IMG/VR virus record: IMGVR_UViG_3300046462_000093
Location: 1-58,313 of that record
Length of the DNA stretch: 58,313 nucleotides
Direction: 5' to 3' (one strand)
From: a virus
Shown: positions 51,360 through 57,674 of the stretch, piece by piece
Layout of the letters: the number at the start of each line of letters is the position of its first letter
Numbering within the stretch: position 1 is the first letter of the stretch
Made by a program: the position numbers and the translations under genes
Notes under the pieces: model-generated
Database searches by the model: none
The model's input: only the letters and a program-made list of their open reading frames with translations
Told to the model about the DNA's origin: nothing

Positions 51360-51650
51360 ATGGCAAATATCAAATACTTTGCTGATGTTGATGGCGAGAC
51401 GTTTGAATTTGCTAATGTTGATCATCGTGGTGGAAAATCTTCCGATCCACGGTCGGGAACTTGGGGATGGTCGAAAGAGCGTAATCAATGGATGAAGGTT
51501 ACGCGCAAAGTTGGTTATAAAGCTTTTCCGTCTAAGCATGAGTGCGATGATCGCTGTATGTTTGCCAATGGTCGCACGATGAATTGTGAGTGTCGTTGTG
51601 GCGGTAAAAATCACGGTAAAGGTGTTGCCACTGCTTTCAAATGCAGCTAA
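51360..51650 (+). CDS. Cys/His-rich small protein
   Basis: 96 residues from the ATG at 51360 with GGAG 7 nt upstream. Beta-type N terminus (IKYFADVDGETFEFANVDHRG), then HECDDRCMFANGRTMNCECRCGG-like cluster ending CGGKNHGKG, a metal-binding pattern widespread in phage and bacterial small proteins. Role unknown. Confidence 0.7.
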   Translation: MANIKYFADVDGETFEFANVDHRGGKSSDPRSGTWGWSKERNQWMKVTRKVGYKAFPSKHECDDRCMFANGRTMNCECRCGGKNHGKGVATAFKCS

Positions 51651-51662
51651 TGGAGGGTTGTT

Positions 51663-51836
51663 ATGCGAGCAAACGTTGTGTGGTCGCAATCGCCAGCAGC
51701 AATGATCGGTGAGCGTATTGATTCTGATGCTTATGATCCTAAGCGGGCTGCTATGTGGCGTTCGGCTGCTGGTAGAGCTATCGAGTGGAAAGACGGAAAG
51801 CCTTATTACAAAGATAATGGAGAAAGTGCAGATTAA
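51663..51836 (+). CDS. small protein, 57 aa
   Basis: 57 residues; GGAGGG at 51652-51657 lies 5 nt before the ATG. Contains SPAAMIGERIDSDAYDPKRAAMWRSAAGRAIEW in pieces, ending acidic. Clear ribosome-binding site and coding-type codon pattern; no known family. Confidence 0.6.
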   Translation: MRANVVWSQSPAAMIGERIDSDAYDPKRAAMWRSAAGRAIEWKDGKPYYKDNGESAD

Positions 51837-51839
51837 CAG

Positions 51840-51868
51840 TTGATTTCGCTTTAAAGCTAGTGTACTGT
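51840..51868 (+). promoter_or_regulatory. sigma70-type promoter
   Basis: TTGATT (51840-51845), 17-nt spacer, TACTGT (51863-51868), directly after the previous stop and 27 nt before the next start. Confidence 0.5.
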
Positions 51869-51894
51869 AGCTTTATCAAATGGAGGGAATGACA

Positions 51895-52092
51895 ATGACT
51901 AGTCGAGATATGAATATCCAAACTGAAGTTACAATCCATGATGGATGGTTTCAAGTGCTTGCTGATTGCAATGGTCACGCTGCTGCAATTCATATGGAAA
52001 TTGATCCTATTACAGATAAGCGGTCAATTAATATCTTTTCAGATGATGGACGAGGTAATGGTTTGCCTATCATATCGTTTATGATTGATTAA
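51895..52092 (+). CDS. small protein, 65 aa
   Basis: Start placed at 51895, which has GGAGGGA at a good distance; ATGs at 51880 and 51889 lie in or too close to that site. NIQTEVTIHDGWFQVLADCNGHAAAIHMEIDP and INIFSDDGRGNGLPIISF suggest a small beta protein. Function unknown. Confidence 0.6.
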   Translation: MTSRDMNIQTEVTIHDGWFQVLADCNGHAAAIHMEIDPITDKRSINIFSDDGRGNGLPIISFMID

Positions 52093-52155
52093 GGTGCGAA
52101 ATGGATCGATAGTAGCGGTGAACCGATTTGCCCAGACTGATCAGGAGCCAATGAT

Positions 52156-52353
52156 ATGTCAATGAAATATGTACAGATGATGCAAGATCAGCTTAAATGG
52201 ATTGCTGATCATGGTAATACACTCAGTGGTTATGTGGAGCGTTATGGATCGAAGAATGATCCTGATCATTACGGTGATGGTGGTGAAGCAATTTATAAGG
52301 CTGATATTGGAGAATTAATGAGGATTGAACGGTTAAGGCGATATAGCAGTTGA
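52156..52353 (+). CDS. small protein, 65 aa
   Basis: AGGAG at 52143-52147 before the ATG. KYVQMMQDQLKWIADHGNTLSGYVERYGS followed by an acidic, Gly-rich stretch and a helix GELMRIERLRRY. Its last codons overlap the -35 box of the next promoter. No family recognised. Confidence 0.6.
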   Translation: MSMKYVQMMQDQLKWIADHGNTLSGYVERYGSKNDPDHYGDGGEAIYKADIGELMRIERLRRYSS

Positions 52354-52378
52354 CAAGCTAACTCAACTGTAGTAATCT
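52350..52378 (+). promoter_or_regulatory. strong sigma70-type promoter
   Basis: TTGACA (52350-52355), 17-nt spacer, TAATCT (52373-52378), 29 nt before the ATG of the next gene. Confidence 0.75.
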
Positions 52379-52406
52379 CTAATCATCGAAATGGAGGGAT
52401 AATCAA

Positions 52407-52586
52407 ATGTACACCGCCTTCACCGTACCAGCTACGCGATATACCCATAAATTCATCGTCGTTATTGGTCAGCAATGGAAGGACGATAAGGCTTTTGGTC
52501 TTTCCATTCTTTCGTTTAATCCAAGTACTTTATTGTCAGTTAGTTCAAGCTTCAAGCATTGGTGCTTAGCTAGGATTGGAGGCTGA
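52407..52586 (+). CDS. small protein, 59 aa
   Basis: GGAGGG at 52393-52398, 8 nt before the ATG. AFTVPATRYTHKFIVVIGQQWKDDKAFGLSI, then a Ser-rich part and CLARIGG. Good ribosome-binding site and the strong promoter just upstream support expression. Function unknown. Confidence 0.55.
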   Translation: MYTAFTVPATRYTHKFIVVIGQQWKDDKAFGLSILSFNPSTLLSVSSSFKHWCLARIGG

Positions 52587-52587
52587 T

Positions 52588-52755
52588 ATGTTCCTAGCCA
52601 ACGATCAAGAGCGCCAGCAAGTCAATCAAGGTAAGCTGTGTCCCGAATGCTGGCACAAGGGCGACGATATCGAAGTTGATAAGACGCCTAATCGAACATA
52701 CTTTAGCTGCCCGTTGTGCAGTGAGCTATGGACAAATGAGTATTTCTGTGATTGA
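52588..52755 (+). CDS. zinc-ribbon small protein, 55 aa
   Basis: GGAGG at 52578-52582 inside the previous gene, 5 nt before the ATG. Two Cys pairs, CPECW (18-22) and CPLC (41-44), with the spacing of a zinc ribbon and a final Cys. May bind nucleic acid or a host enzyme such as RNA polymerase; this is inference. Confidence 0.6.
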   Translation: MFLANDQERQQVNQGKLCPECWHKGDDIEVDKTPNRTYFSCPLCSELWTNEYFCD

Positions 52756-52783
52756 ATTGCTTGGTACAATTGAGGTTGCAGGG

Positions 52784-52811
52784 TTGACATTGTTTGCAAT
52801 CCTGCTAATCT
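52784..52811 (+). promoter_or_regulatory. strong sigma70-type promoter
   Basis: TTGACA (52784-52789), 16-nt spacer, TAATCT (52806-52811). The nearest sizeable gene starts at 53094, leaving a transcript leader of about 275 nt that contains a mini-ORF and a long hairpin. Confidence 0.75.
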
Positions 52812-52973
52812 ATTCATAATCTACATAGGAGAAGCGGCAACAGCATCAGTGCATAGCAAGTTTTGATAGGACTGCGTTATATTCTGTTTTGCAAAGCTAG
52901 ATATGAAAGCGCCAATTGTCCAGACTTAGCGGCGTGCTGATATAAATAGCTAAGTTAATATGGAGCAAACATC

Positions 52974-53000
52974 ATGTGCCGGAACTTCAAAGCCGGCTAG
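52974..53000 (+). other. possible 8-codon leader peptide
   Basis: ATG-TGC-CGG-AAC-TTC-AAA-GCC-GGC-TAG, preceded by GGAG at 52962-52965. It ends 9 nt before the 5' arm of the hairpin at 53010. Its own sequence has a GCCGG repeat. A leader-peptide role is inferred only from position. Confidence 0.3.
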
Positions 53001-53009
53001 ATTGTCAGC

Positions 53010-53068
53010 AATAGCCACCTAGCCGTCATTCCGACGAATGATTTAATCCCAGGTTATAGGTGGCTATT
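53010..53068 (+). ncRNA. long hairpin in the untranslated leader
   Basis: Perfect 12-bp stem (53010-53021 with 53057-53068) enclosing a 35-nt loop that can form a second hairpin (CATTC/GAATG). It sits between the promoter at 52784 and the small gene at 53094. It may be a terminator/attenuator, a regulatory leader or part of a stable small RNA. Confidence 0.45.
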
Positions 53069-53093
53069 TCGGATAATCACAATGGAGAATGAA

Positions 53094-53234
53094 ATGTTAA
53101 AATATCAAAGAATTTATGCAATGTTAAAGCGTTGTGGACATTCGCCAATGGTAGCATTGCAGATTATTGTAGATGCTGCTAGAAACGATAAATCTGCTTT
53201 GAATTGGATACGCGCTTTGCGTCATTGGAAATAA
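53094..53234 (+). CDS. small basic protein, 46 aa
   Basis: GGAG lies 6 nt before the ATG. LKYQRIYAMLKRCGHSPMVALQIIVDAARN-type helices and a basic end (WIRALRHWK). Short helical proteins of this kind occur in early regions of many phages. Function unknown. Confidence 0.55.
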   Translation: MLKYQRIYAMLKRCGHSPMVALQIIVDAARNDKSALNWIRALRHWK

Positions 53235-53350
53235 GCCTGTTATTTGTGGGGATCACTATGCAGGCTTTCCCCTAGCGAGCAATTGTCAGACTATCTTATA
53301 GCCCTCCAAGCAAGTTGATGGTCAAGGCAAGGATCGCTAGGGGTTTTAAT
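53234..53350 (+). ncRNA. structured intergenic RNA or complex terminator
   Basis: Two nested features: AGCCTG (53234-53239) with CAGGCT (53261-53266), and a 10-bp stem CCCCTAGCGA (53269-53278) with TCGCTAGGGG (53334-53343) followed by TTTTAAT. The 55-nt interior of the second stem could hold further structure. It could be a large terminator or a small regulatory RNA. Confidence 0.45.
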
Positions 53351-53364
53351 CAACAGGAGGTATC

Positions 53365-53580
53365 ATGAAGTTAACTTGCCCCGTTGTTGAAAATGTTGGC
53401 TTTCGAGGTTGTAAAGATAATCATCTTCATGTCATATTGTTTTCAGAAGATGGTAAGGATATAGCCGAATTAGTGTTTCATACCATTGCCGAGTACAATG
53501 ATTTTGCAATTGCGTTAGGTTTGAATGCGCAGACAGCGTTTCAGCTTCAAGCGATGGCAAAGGATAATATATTACAATGA
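53365..53580 (+). CDS. small protein, 71 aa
   Basis: AGGAGG ribosome-binding site 6 nt before the ATG. LHVILFSEDGKDIAELVFHTIAEYNDFAIALG suggests a compact alpha-beta domain. Stop overlaps the next start (ATGA). Unknown function. Confidence 0.65.
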   Translation: MKLTCPVVENVGFRGCKDNHLHVILFSEDGKDIAELVFHTIAEYNDFAIALGLNAQTAFQLQAMAKDNILQ

Positions 53581-53720
53581 ATGAAAGTCAGCTTAAATAC
53601 TTTTTTCGTAAGCTCGATAGCATCGACGATAGCTTGAAACAAATTATTGAATTGCTGAAGCCTCAGTACAATAAAGATAAGCCGCCTGGACCGCGATACT
53701 TGGAACGTGACGATGGCTAA
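53577..53720 (+). CDS. small helical protein, 47 aa
   Basis: Begins on an ATGA overlap. QLKYFFRKLDSIDDSLKQIIELLK forms one long coiled-coil-like helix, then a basic Pro-containing end. Stop overlaps the next ATG (ATGGCTAA). Unknown function. Confidence 0.6.
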   Translation: MNESQLKYFFRKLDSIDDSLKQIIELLKPQYNKDKPPGPRYLERDDG

Positions 53721-54003
53721 ACCTGTTCAATGGCACGGTGCTAATCGCACGTTGACGCCACCAAAAGCAGAGGAAGATACTTCACGCATCGAAAGCATGG
53801 CTGTATTTAATAATGGTAATATGTCTGTATCGTGCTGGCAATTGACACCTGAAGAATTAGCAGATGTTGTGCAAAATGGTGGTAAAATTTATTTAGCTGT
53901 GTTGTTTGGTCCTAGCCAACCGCCTGCATTCATTGGTTCTGAAGATAGCGTTCGGCGCATAGCAGTCGATTATGGTGGTGTATGGAAAAGAGAAAAGGTG
54001 TGA
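53713..54003 (+). CDS. phage protein of unknown function, 96 aa
   Basis: Start at the ATG 53713, overlapping the preceding stop. KPVQWHGANRTLTPPKAEED, then MSVSCWQLTPEELADVVQNGGKIYLAVLFGPSQPPAFIG in pieces, a combination seen in many phage small proteins of unknown role. Tightly coupled to neighbours. Confidence 0.7.
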   Translation: MAKPVQWHGANRTLTPPKAEEDTSRIESMAVFNNGNMSVSCWQLTPEELADVVQNGGKIYLAVLFGPSQPPAFIGSEDSVRRIAVDYGGVWKREKV

Positions 54004-54092
54004 CAATCAAACAAGCTTGGCAAGAAGTCATCAAAGCTTATCGGCTTCCATTCGGATTGAAGTACAGGGATTTGTTTAGATGGCGCAGATAA
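54000..54092 (+). CDS. possible tiny basic protein, 30 aa
   Basis: GTG start overlapping the previous stop (GTGTGA), stop 12 nt into the next gene. KQAWQEVIKAYRLPFG then YRDLFRWRR. The couplings on both sides support it, but length and GTG start make it uncertain. Confidence 0.35.
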   Translation: MTIKQAWQEVIKAYRLPFGLKYRDLFRWRR

Positions 54093-54475
54093 CTCCCGAA
54101 CAGCTTGCGAAGTCCGGTTCGGAGGATGGACATCAAGCGGCGCTTTTTTGCTGGGCCGCTAGTAGTGGTATTTCTGAATTGAAATGGTTGTTTCATATCC
54201 CGAATGGAGGCAGTCGGCATATTGCCGAAGCTAGCAAGCTGAAGGCGATGGGTGTTAAGGCTGGTGTGCCGGATATCATGCTCGCTATTACACGCGCAAA
54301 CTTTGCAGGGCTGTTCATCGAATTGAAAAAGCCTAAAGGTATCATATCTGATCAGCAACACGATTGGCTTGAACATTTAACTTGCCAACGCTATGCTACG
54401 CGCGTATGCTTCGGATGGATCGAAGCGAGAGATTGTTTGTTAGAATATTTGGGGATTGAAAATGACGCGGGATGA
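54080..54475 (+). CDS. VRR-NUC nuclease
   Basis: 131 residues. SEDGHQAALFCWA (first acidic residue), IPNGGSRHIAEASKLKAMGVKAGVPDI (GVPDI carries the catalytic Asp), then GLFIELKKPKG (Glu-x-Lys) and SDQQHDWLEHL: the full standalone VRR-NUC pattern, a PD-(D/E)xK fold that cuts branched DNA. In phages it probably resolves or trims replication intermediates. Confidence 0.88.
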   Translation: MAQITPEQLAKSGSEDGHQAALFCWAASSGISELKWLFHIPNGGSRHIAEASKLKAMGVKAGVPDIMLAITRANFAGLFIELKKPKGIISDQQHDWLEHLTCQRYATRVCFGWIEARDCLLEYLGIENDAG

Positions 54476-54689
54476 AGCTTTGAAGATTGTTAGTAAAGCT
54501 GGTTGGATGGATAATGATAGATTTGTTAATACGCTTGAAGCATTAGGGTTGCTGAAGCTAGATGAACCTGAAAAATACGTGTTGATTAAAGTTATTAAGC
54601 CTAAGAACGGTAAAATAGCTCAAGTTGTAGCTCGTTATCCAACACACGACGCTATAGTTGAAATTAAGGATGTTTATGATGCGTCGTAG
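54462..54689 (+). CDS. small protein, 75 aa
   Basis: From the ATG at 54462 overlapping the nuclease end. TRDEALKIVSKAGWMDNDRFVNTLEALGLLKL resembles a small winged or helical binding unit, followed by EKYVLIKVIKPKNGKIAQVVA. Function unknown. Confidence 0.6.
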   Translation: MTRDEALKIVSKAGWMDNDRFVNTLEALGLLKLDEPEKYVLIKVIKPKNGKIAQVVARYPTHDAIVEIKDVYDAS

Positions 54690-54864
54690 TATTGTTCATC
54701 CTGGTCAACGTGTTGTGACCAGCGAAGGTAGGACTGAAATTGTAGCTATGGTGCTGCAAGGTAAAGTCTATGTTTATTCGATTGACGGATGGTTGAAAGC
54801 TGTACAAGTGTGTGGGGATGCGTTCGGGGGAGAGTTTGATCAAGAGCTAGGCTTAGCCGCATGA
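54679..54864 (+). CDS. small beta-type protein targeted by a homing insertion
   Basis: 61 residues from the ATG at 54679 (54676 and 54670 are alternatives); AAGGA at 54666-54670. HPGQRVVTSEGRTEIVAMVLQGKVYVYSIDGW then FGGEFDQELGLAA. Its last codons reappear after the HNH gene (55354-55398). The HNH gene begins on its stop (ATGA). Confidence 0.65.
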   Translation: MRRSIVHPGQRVVTSEGRTEIVAMVLQGKVYVYSIDGWLKAVQVCGDAFGGEFDQELGLAA

Positions 54865-55352
54865 TAATAAATCAAGAATATCTTAAATCTCGTTTCAATT
54901 ATAATCCTGAAACAGGTGAGTTTGTTTGTATTAAATCATTTCATAAAAGATTTATTGGGAAAAAGGTTGGGAGTTTTGATAGTAAAGGATATTTACGTTT
55001 AAATTTACATGGAAAATTTTATTTTATTCATAGACTTGCATGGCTTTATATGACTGGAAGTTGGCCAGAAGAAATGATAGATCACATTGATCATAATCAA
55101 TCAAATAATAAATGGAATAATTTAAGACAAGCTAACAGAAGTCAAAATATGATGAATGGTATTAAGCATAAAGATAATAAATCTGGAATTAAAGGTGTTA
55201 ATTGGCATAGTTCTGTAGGTATGTGGAGAGCTAAAATTCAATATAACGGAAAAGAAATAGATTTGGGCCATTATGATAGTAAAGAAGCAGCGGCGAGAGC
55301 TTATGCAAATGCTGTTGTATGGTATCACAACGAGTATGGTAGAATTGATTAA
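54861..55352 (+). CDS. HNH homing endonuclease with AP2 domain
   Basis: 163 residues. N-terminal FNYNPETGEFV and KGYLRLNLHGK strands. HNH core HRLAWLYMTGSWPEEMIDHIDHNQSNNKWNNLR (ME-type His in DHIDHN, then NNKWNNLR; about 54-90). A C-terminal AP2-like DNA-binding domain (SGIKGVNWHSSVGMW, DLGHYDSKEAAARAYANAV) completes it. Typical free-standing phage homing endonuclease. It starts on ATGA with the upstream gene. Confidence 0.92.
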   Translation: MIINQEYLKSRFNYNPETGEFVCIKSFHKRFIGKKVGSFDSKGYLRLNLHGKFYFIHRLAWLYMTGSWPEEMIDHIDHNQSNNKWNNLRQANRSQNMMNGIKHKDNKSGIKGVNWHSSVGMWRAKIQYNGKEIDLGHYDSKEAAARAYANAVVWYHNEYGRID

Positions 55353-55353
55353 A

Positions 55354-55398
55354 TCTTGGGGCGGTGAAATGGATCAGGAAATGGGGTTAGCAGCATGA
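55354..55398 (+). pseudogene. duplicated 3' end of the gene at 54679
   Basis: Right after the HNH stop, 14 codons plus TGA encode SWGGEMDQEMGLAA, closely matching FGGEFDQELGLAA at the end of 54679-54864. The DNA has diverged by several synonymous and conservative changes. It has no start of its own. The next gene begins on this TGA (ATGA), exactly as the HNH gene begins on the first copy. Confidence 0.75.
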
Positions 55399-55559
55399 CA
55401 CCTATCTTCATCAATGAAAATGAATTGATCGCTAGATTGAAAGCTTTAAAGCTATTAAAATCGAATGAGCAAGCATGTGATAATCCGTCACAAAAGTATA
55501 TTGATGATTTAACTTCAACTATTGAAAACATCGAATGGAGTTTGAAATATGCCTCTTAA
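55395..55559 (+). CDS. small helical protein, 54 aa
   Basis: Start on the ATGA of the duplicated tail. NENELIARLKALKLLKSNEQ and KYIDDLTSTIENIEWSLKYA form a coiled-coil hairpin. Stop overlaps the next gene by 11 nt. Function unknown. Confidence 0.6.
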   Translation: MTPIFINENELIARLKALKLLKSNEQACDNPSQKYIDDLTSTIENIEWSLKYAS

Positions 55560-55698
55560 ACGCAGTACATCGAAGCCGGCTTTCAAATCTAATATTAGAG
55601 CCGAAGTGCGGGCTGGTAAGCCAGTCAAGCAAGCCGTTGCAATTGCATATTCGGAACAACGTGCCGCGCGTAAGAAGCGGCGTAAAAAGCATGGCTAA
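55549..55698 (+). CDS. small very basic phage protein, 49 aa
   Basis: PLKRSTSKPAFKSNIRAEVRAGKPVKQAVAIAYS is a pattern shared by a family of tiny basic proteins widespread in phages, ending in a KKRRKKHG tail. It is likely to bind nucleic acid; actual role not established. Overlaps both neighbours. Confidence 0.75.
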   Translation: MPLKRSTSKPAFKSNIRAEVRAGKPVKQAVAIAYSEQRAARKKRRKKHG

Positions 55699-55879
55699 AA
55701 TATCAAAGCTAGAAGCCAATTATATTATTAATAGTAAACGTAATCGTTGCGAGGATTGCAAGATGTACAGGCATCCTAACGCTTGTACGCTTGTCATAGG
55801 GCATATTAATCCTGTTGGTCATTGTCGTTATTGGGAAGCAAAAGGTAAATTACCTGTTGCAAAAATATCACACAATTAA
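55691..55879 (+). CDS. small Cys protein, HiPIP-like pattern
   Basis: 62 residues from the ATG at 55691. CEDCKMYRHPNACTLVIGHINPVGHCRYW has four Cys and the ACTLV-x-G-x-I-x-P-x-G-x-C layout of high-potential iron-sulphur-like proteins found in phages. It could bind a 4Fe-4S cluster or zinc. Unknown function. Confidence 0.65.
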   Translation: MAKISKLEANYIINSKRNRCEDCKMYRHPNACTLVIGHINPVGHCRYWEAKGKLPVAKISHN

Positions 55880-55903
55880 ATGCATTTAATTTTGAAAATG
55901 CAG

Positions 55904-55932
55904 TTGACTTAATGTATGAAGGCGAGTAGGAT
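55904..55932 (+). promoter_or_regulatory. sigma70-type promoter for the ParB-like gene
   Basis: TTGACT (55904-55909), 17-nt spacer, TAGGAT (55927-55932), 33 nt before the ATG at 55965. Confidence 0.7.
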
Positions 55933-55964
55933 TGCTTTTGTCGAAGCGAGAAAGGACTAATCAA

Positions 55965-56774
55965 ATGTCAAAGACTACTGGACTTGCCTCTATATCTGAG
56001 GGGCGAAGTGATATCCATAGAATTAATCCAAAGCTGATCAATGTCAAGCATGGATGGAACAGCAGGGACTTTAAAGACCCTGCTAATATCGAGCATATCG
56101 AAATGCTCGCCAAGTCCATTGCCGAAGTTGGCGTCAAAGAGCCGCTAACGGTCAATTGGGAAGATGGTAAGGCTTGGCTTGAAGATGGCGAATGCAGGCT
56201 GCGCGCTACGCTGTACGCTATTGAGTTTCTGAAGGCTGAAATCAAGACGGTTCCATGCAAGGTTGGCGAACGCTACGCTAACGAAGCGGATCGATTGTTT
56301 TCACAGCAATTACGCAATGCTGGCAAACCATTCACAGTGTTAGAACAAGCTAAGCTGTTCAAGCGGCTGTTGGATATGGGTTGGCAGCAGAACGATATCG
56401 CAAAGAAAGCTGGTATCTCAGGTGCTCGCGTATCGCAAATCCTGGATTTCAATCGGATGCCGGAAGGCGTCAAGGTTATGGTTCATAACGGTCAAGTATC
56501 GCCTTCAACTGCTATGGCAGTCGTGAAGGAACAGGGGCCGAAGGCAGAGGCTTCCTTGCAAGCTGGCGTGGTTCAGGCTGCGTCAGAAGGCAAGACCAAG
56601 GCGACAGGTGCCCACGTTCAAGCCGCTACTGGTGGCGCTCCTAAGGTCAATATCAAGGCTGCGGTTAAGGATGCATTCGAGTACGCAGATATTGATGATG
56701 AAGATAATGAAATCGTCATTATCAAAATGCCATCGGAGCAGTTTGAAATTATTCGCAAGATTTTGGGGTTGTGA
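55965..56774 (+). CDS. ParB/Spo0J-like protein
   Basis: 269 residues from the ATG at 55965 with AAGGAC upstream. N-terminal ParB-type domain: VKEPLTVNWEDGKAWLEDGECRLRATLYA contains a GECRLRA box like the GERRxRA of ParB. Then a helix-turn-helix (GWQQNDIAKKAGISGARVSQILDF, about 147-170) and VSPSTAMAVV. Phage ParB-like proteins act in transcription control, partition or as nucleases. It has its own promoter. Confidence 0.85.
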   Translation: MSKTTGLASISEGRSDIHRINPKLINVKHGWNSRDFKDPANIEHIEMLAKSIAEVGVKEPLTVNWEDGKAWLEDGECRLRATLYAIEFLKAEIKTVPCKVGERYANEADRLFSQQLRNAGKPFTVLEQAKLFKRLLDMGWQQNDIAKKAGISGARVSQILDFNRMPEGVKVMVHNGQVSPSTAMAVVKEQGPKAEASLQAGVVQAASEGKTKATGAHVQAATGGAPKVNIKAAVKDAFEYADIDDEDNEIVIIKMPSEQFEIIRKILGL

Positions 56775-56775
56775 T

Positions 56776-57003
56776 ATGTCAAAAACAATGCAAGAACGTT
56801 TTACCGCTTATCTACTAGCGCACGGCTGTAAGCAAGTTAAGCGATTGTCAAGGTACGTTGTATTTAGTCGAATGGAAGATGATCAATTTTATTATGTTGG
56901 TCGAAACGGTGCATTGCGTTTAGGTAAAACTGTTACGTGTAGCTATCCAGTTAACGATAGAGTTAAGCAAATTATGCTGCAATGGGAACCTCCAAATGTA
57001 TGA
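56776..57003 (+). CDS. small protein, 75 aa
   Basis: One base after the ParB-like stop. MQERFTAYLLAHGCKQVKRLSRYVVFSRMEDDQFYYVGRNGALRLG in pieces reads as a helix followed by a small sheet. No family recognised; coupled to the ParB-like gene. Confidence 0.6.
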   Translation: MSKTMQERFTAYLLAHGCKQVKRLSRYVVFSRMEDDQFYYVGRNGALRLGKTVTCSYPVNDRVKQIMLQWEPPNV

Positions 57004-57157
57004 TGATTTAATTCCTGAACCGGAGCGGTTTGAATACCGTTCCGAAGAACAGGAAGTTAAAGAAGAAAATATCTTTGTTATCGCTTGCATCTGTGTTGGC
57101 ATGTCGATTGCTATTGTCATCCTTTGGTTAGGACTGTATTATGGATCAGGTAACTAA
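56996..57157 (+). CDS. small single-pass membrane protein, 53 aa
   Basis: Overlaps both neighbours. Acidic cytoplasmic N terminus (DDLIPEPERFEYRSEEQEVKEE), then one transmembrane helix (IFVIACICVGMSIAIVILWLGLYY). Unknown function. Confidence 0.6.
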   Translation: MYDDLIPEPERFEYRSEEQEVKEENIFVIACICVGMSIAIVILWLGLYYGSGN

Positions 57158-57347
57158 TCGACGGCATAAGCCTTTAATGCTTCTGGTTAGGGTATTTGAA
57201 GCTGATAGCGATGAACAAATTCGAGAAAGAAGGCTTGATTTTGCCAATAGCAATCAGAAAGATTGGGTTTACGATCTGATCTTGTGGGCAACTTTGAACG
57301 GCAAGGTTGTCGAGGTTGTAAATGAGAAAGATGATGCAAATGAGTGA
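57141..57347 (+). CDS. small conserved phage protein, paralogue of the gene at 767
   Basis: 68 residues; aligns with the product of 767-988 over about 48 positions (LVRVFEADSDEQIRERRLDF, W-x5-LWATLNGKVVEV). No known function. Overlaps both neighbouring genes. Confidence 0.65.
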   Translation: MDQVTNRRHKPLMLLVRVFEADSDEQIRERRLDFANSNQKDWVYDLILWATLNGKVVEVVNEKDDANE

Positions 57348-57672
57348 TGACGAACGAATGAATAAAATTCTTAAGCGTGTAGATTTAAATTATATGCTGC
57401 TTTCAGATTTAATGTTTGCTTATACTGCTATTATTATATTGGAAATGATCATGTTTGGCAAAAATGATATAGAAATGATTGTGAATAATGGAGCTTGGCA
57501 ATCGATTGAAAGTGCGCCGACTGATAAATTGCTTCAAGGAATGAAATTAACTGAAAGTGGAATGTCGTTGTTTAGATGTATATTTAAAGATGGAGTTTGG
57601 CGCGGTCTTGAATTTGGTAATCGAATGCAGCCGACACATTGGCGTCATAATAAGCCAGAAGATCGTGTATAA
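57340..57672 (+). CDS. membrane-anchored protein with DUF551-like C terminus
   Basis: 110 residues from the ATG at 57340 (upstream ATGs at 57322-57334 are possible). A hydrophobic helix (MLLSDLMFAYTAIIILEMIMFG) near residues 20-42, then WQSIESAPTDK and a final PTHWRHNKPE, the two ends of the small DUF551-type domain common in phages. Function unknown. Confidence 0.65.
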   Translation: MSDDERMNKILKRVDLNYMLLSDLMFAYTAIIILEMIMFGKNDIEMIVNNGAWQSIESAPTDKLLQGMKLTESGMSLFRCIFKDGVWRGLEFGNRMQPTHWRHNKPEDRV

Positions 57673-57674
57673 AA

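Noticed and set aside
55965-56774. ParB-like gene taken as evidence for a plasmid-prophage lifestyle
   Set aside because: No ParA, integrase or clear repressor was seen; ParB-like proteins are common in virulent phages too.
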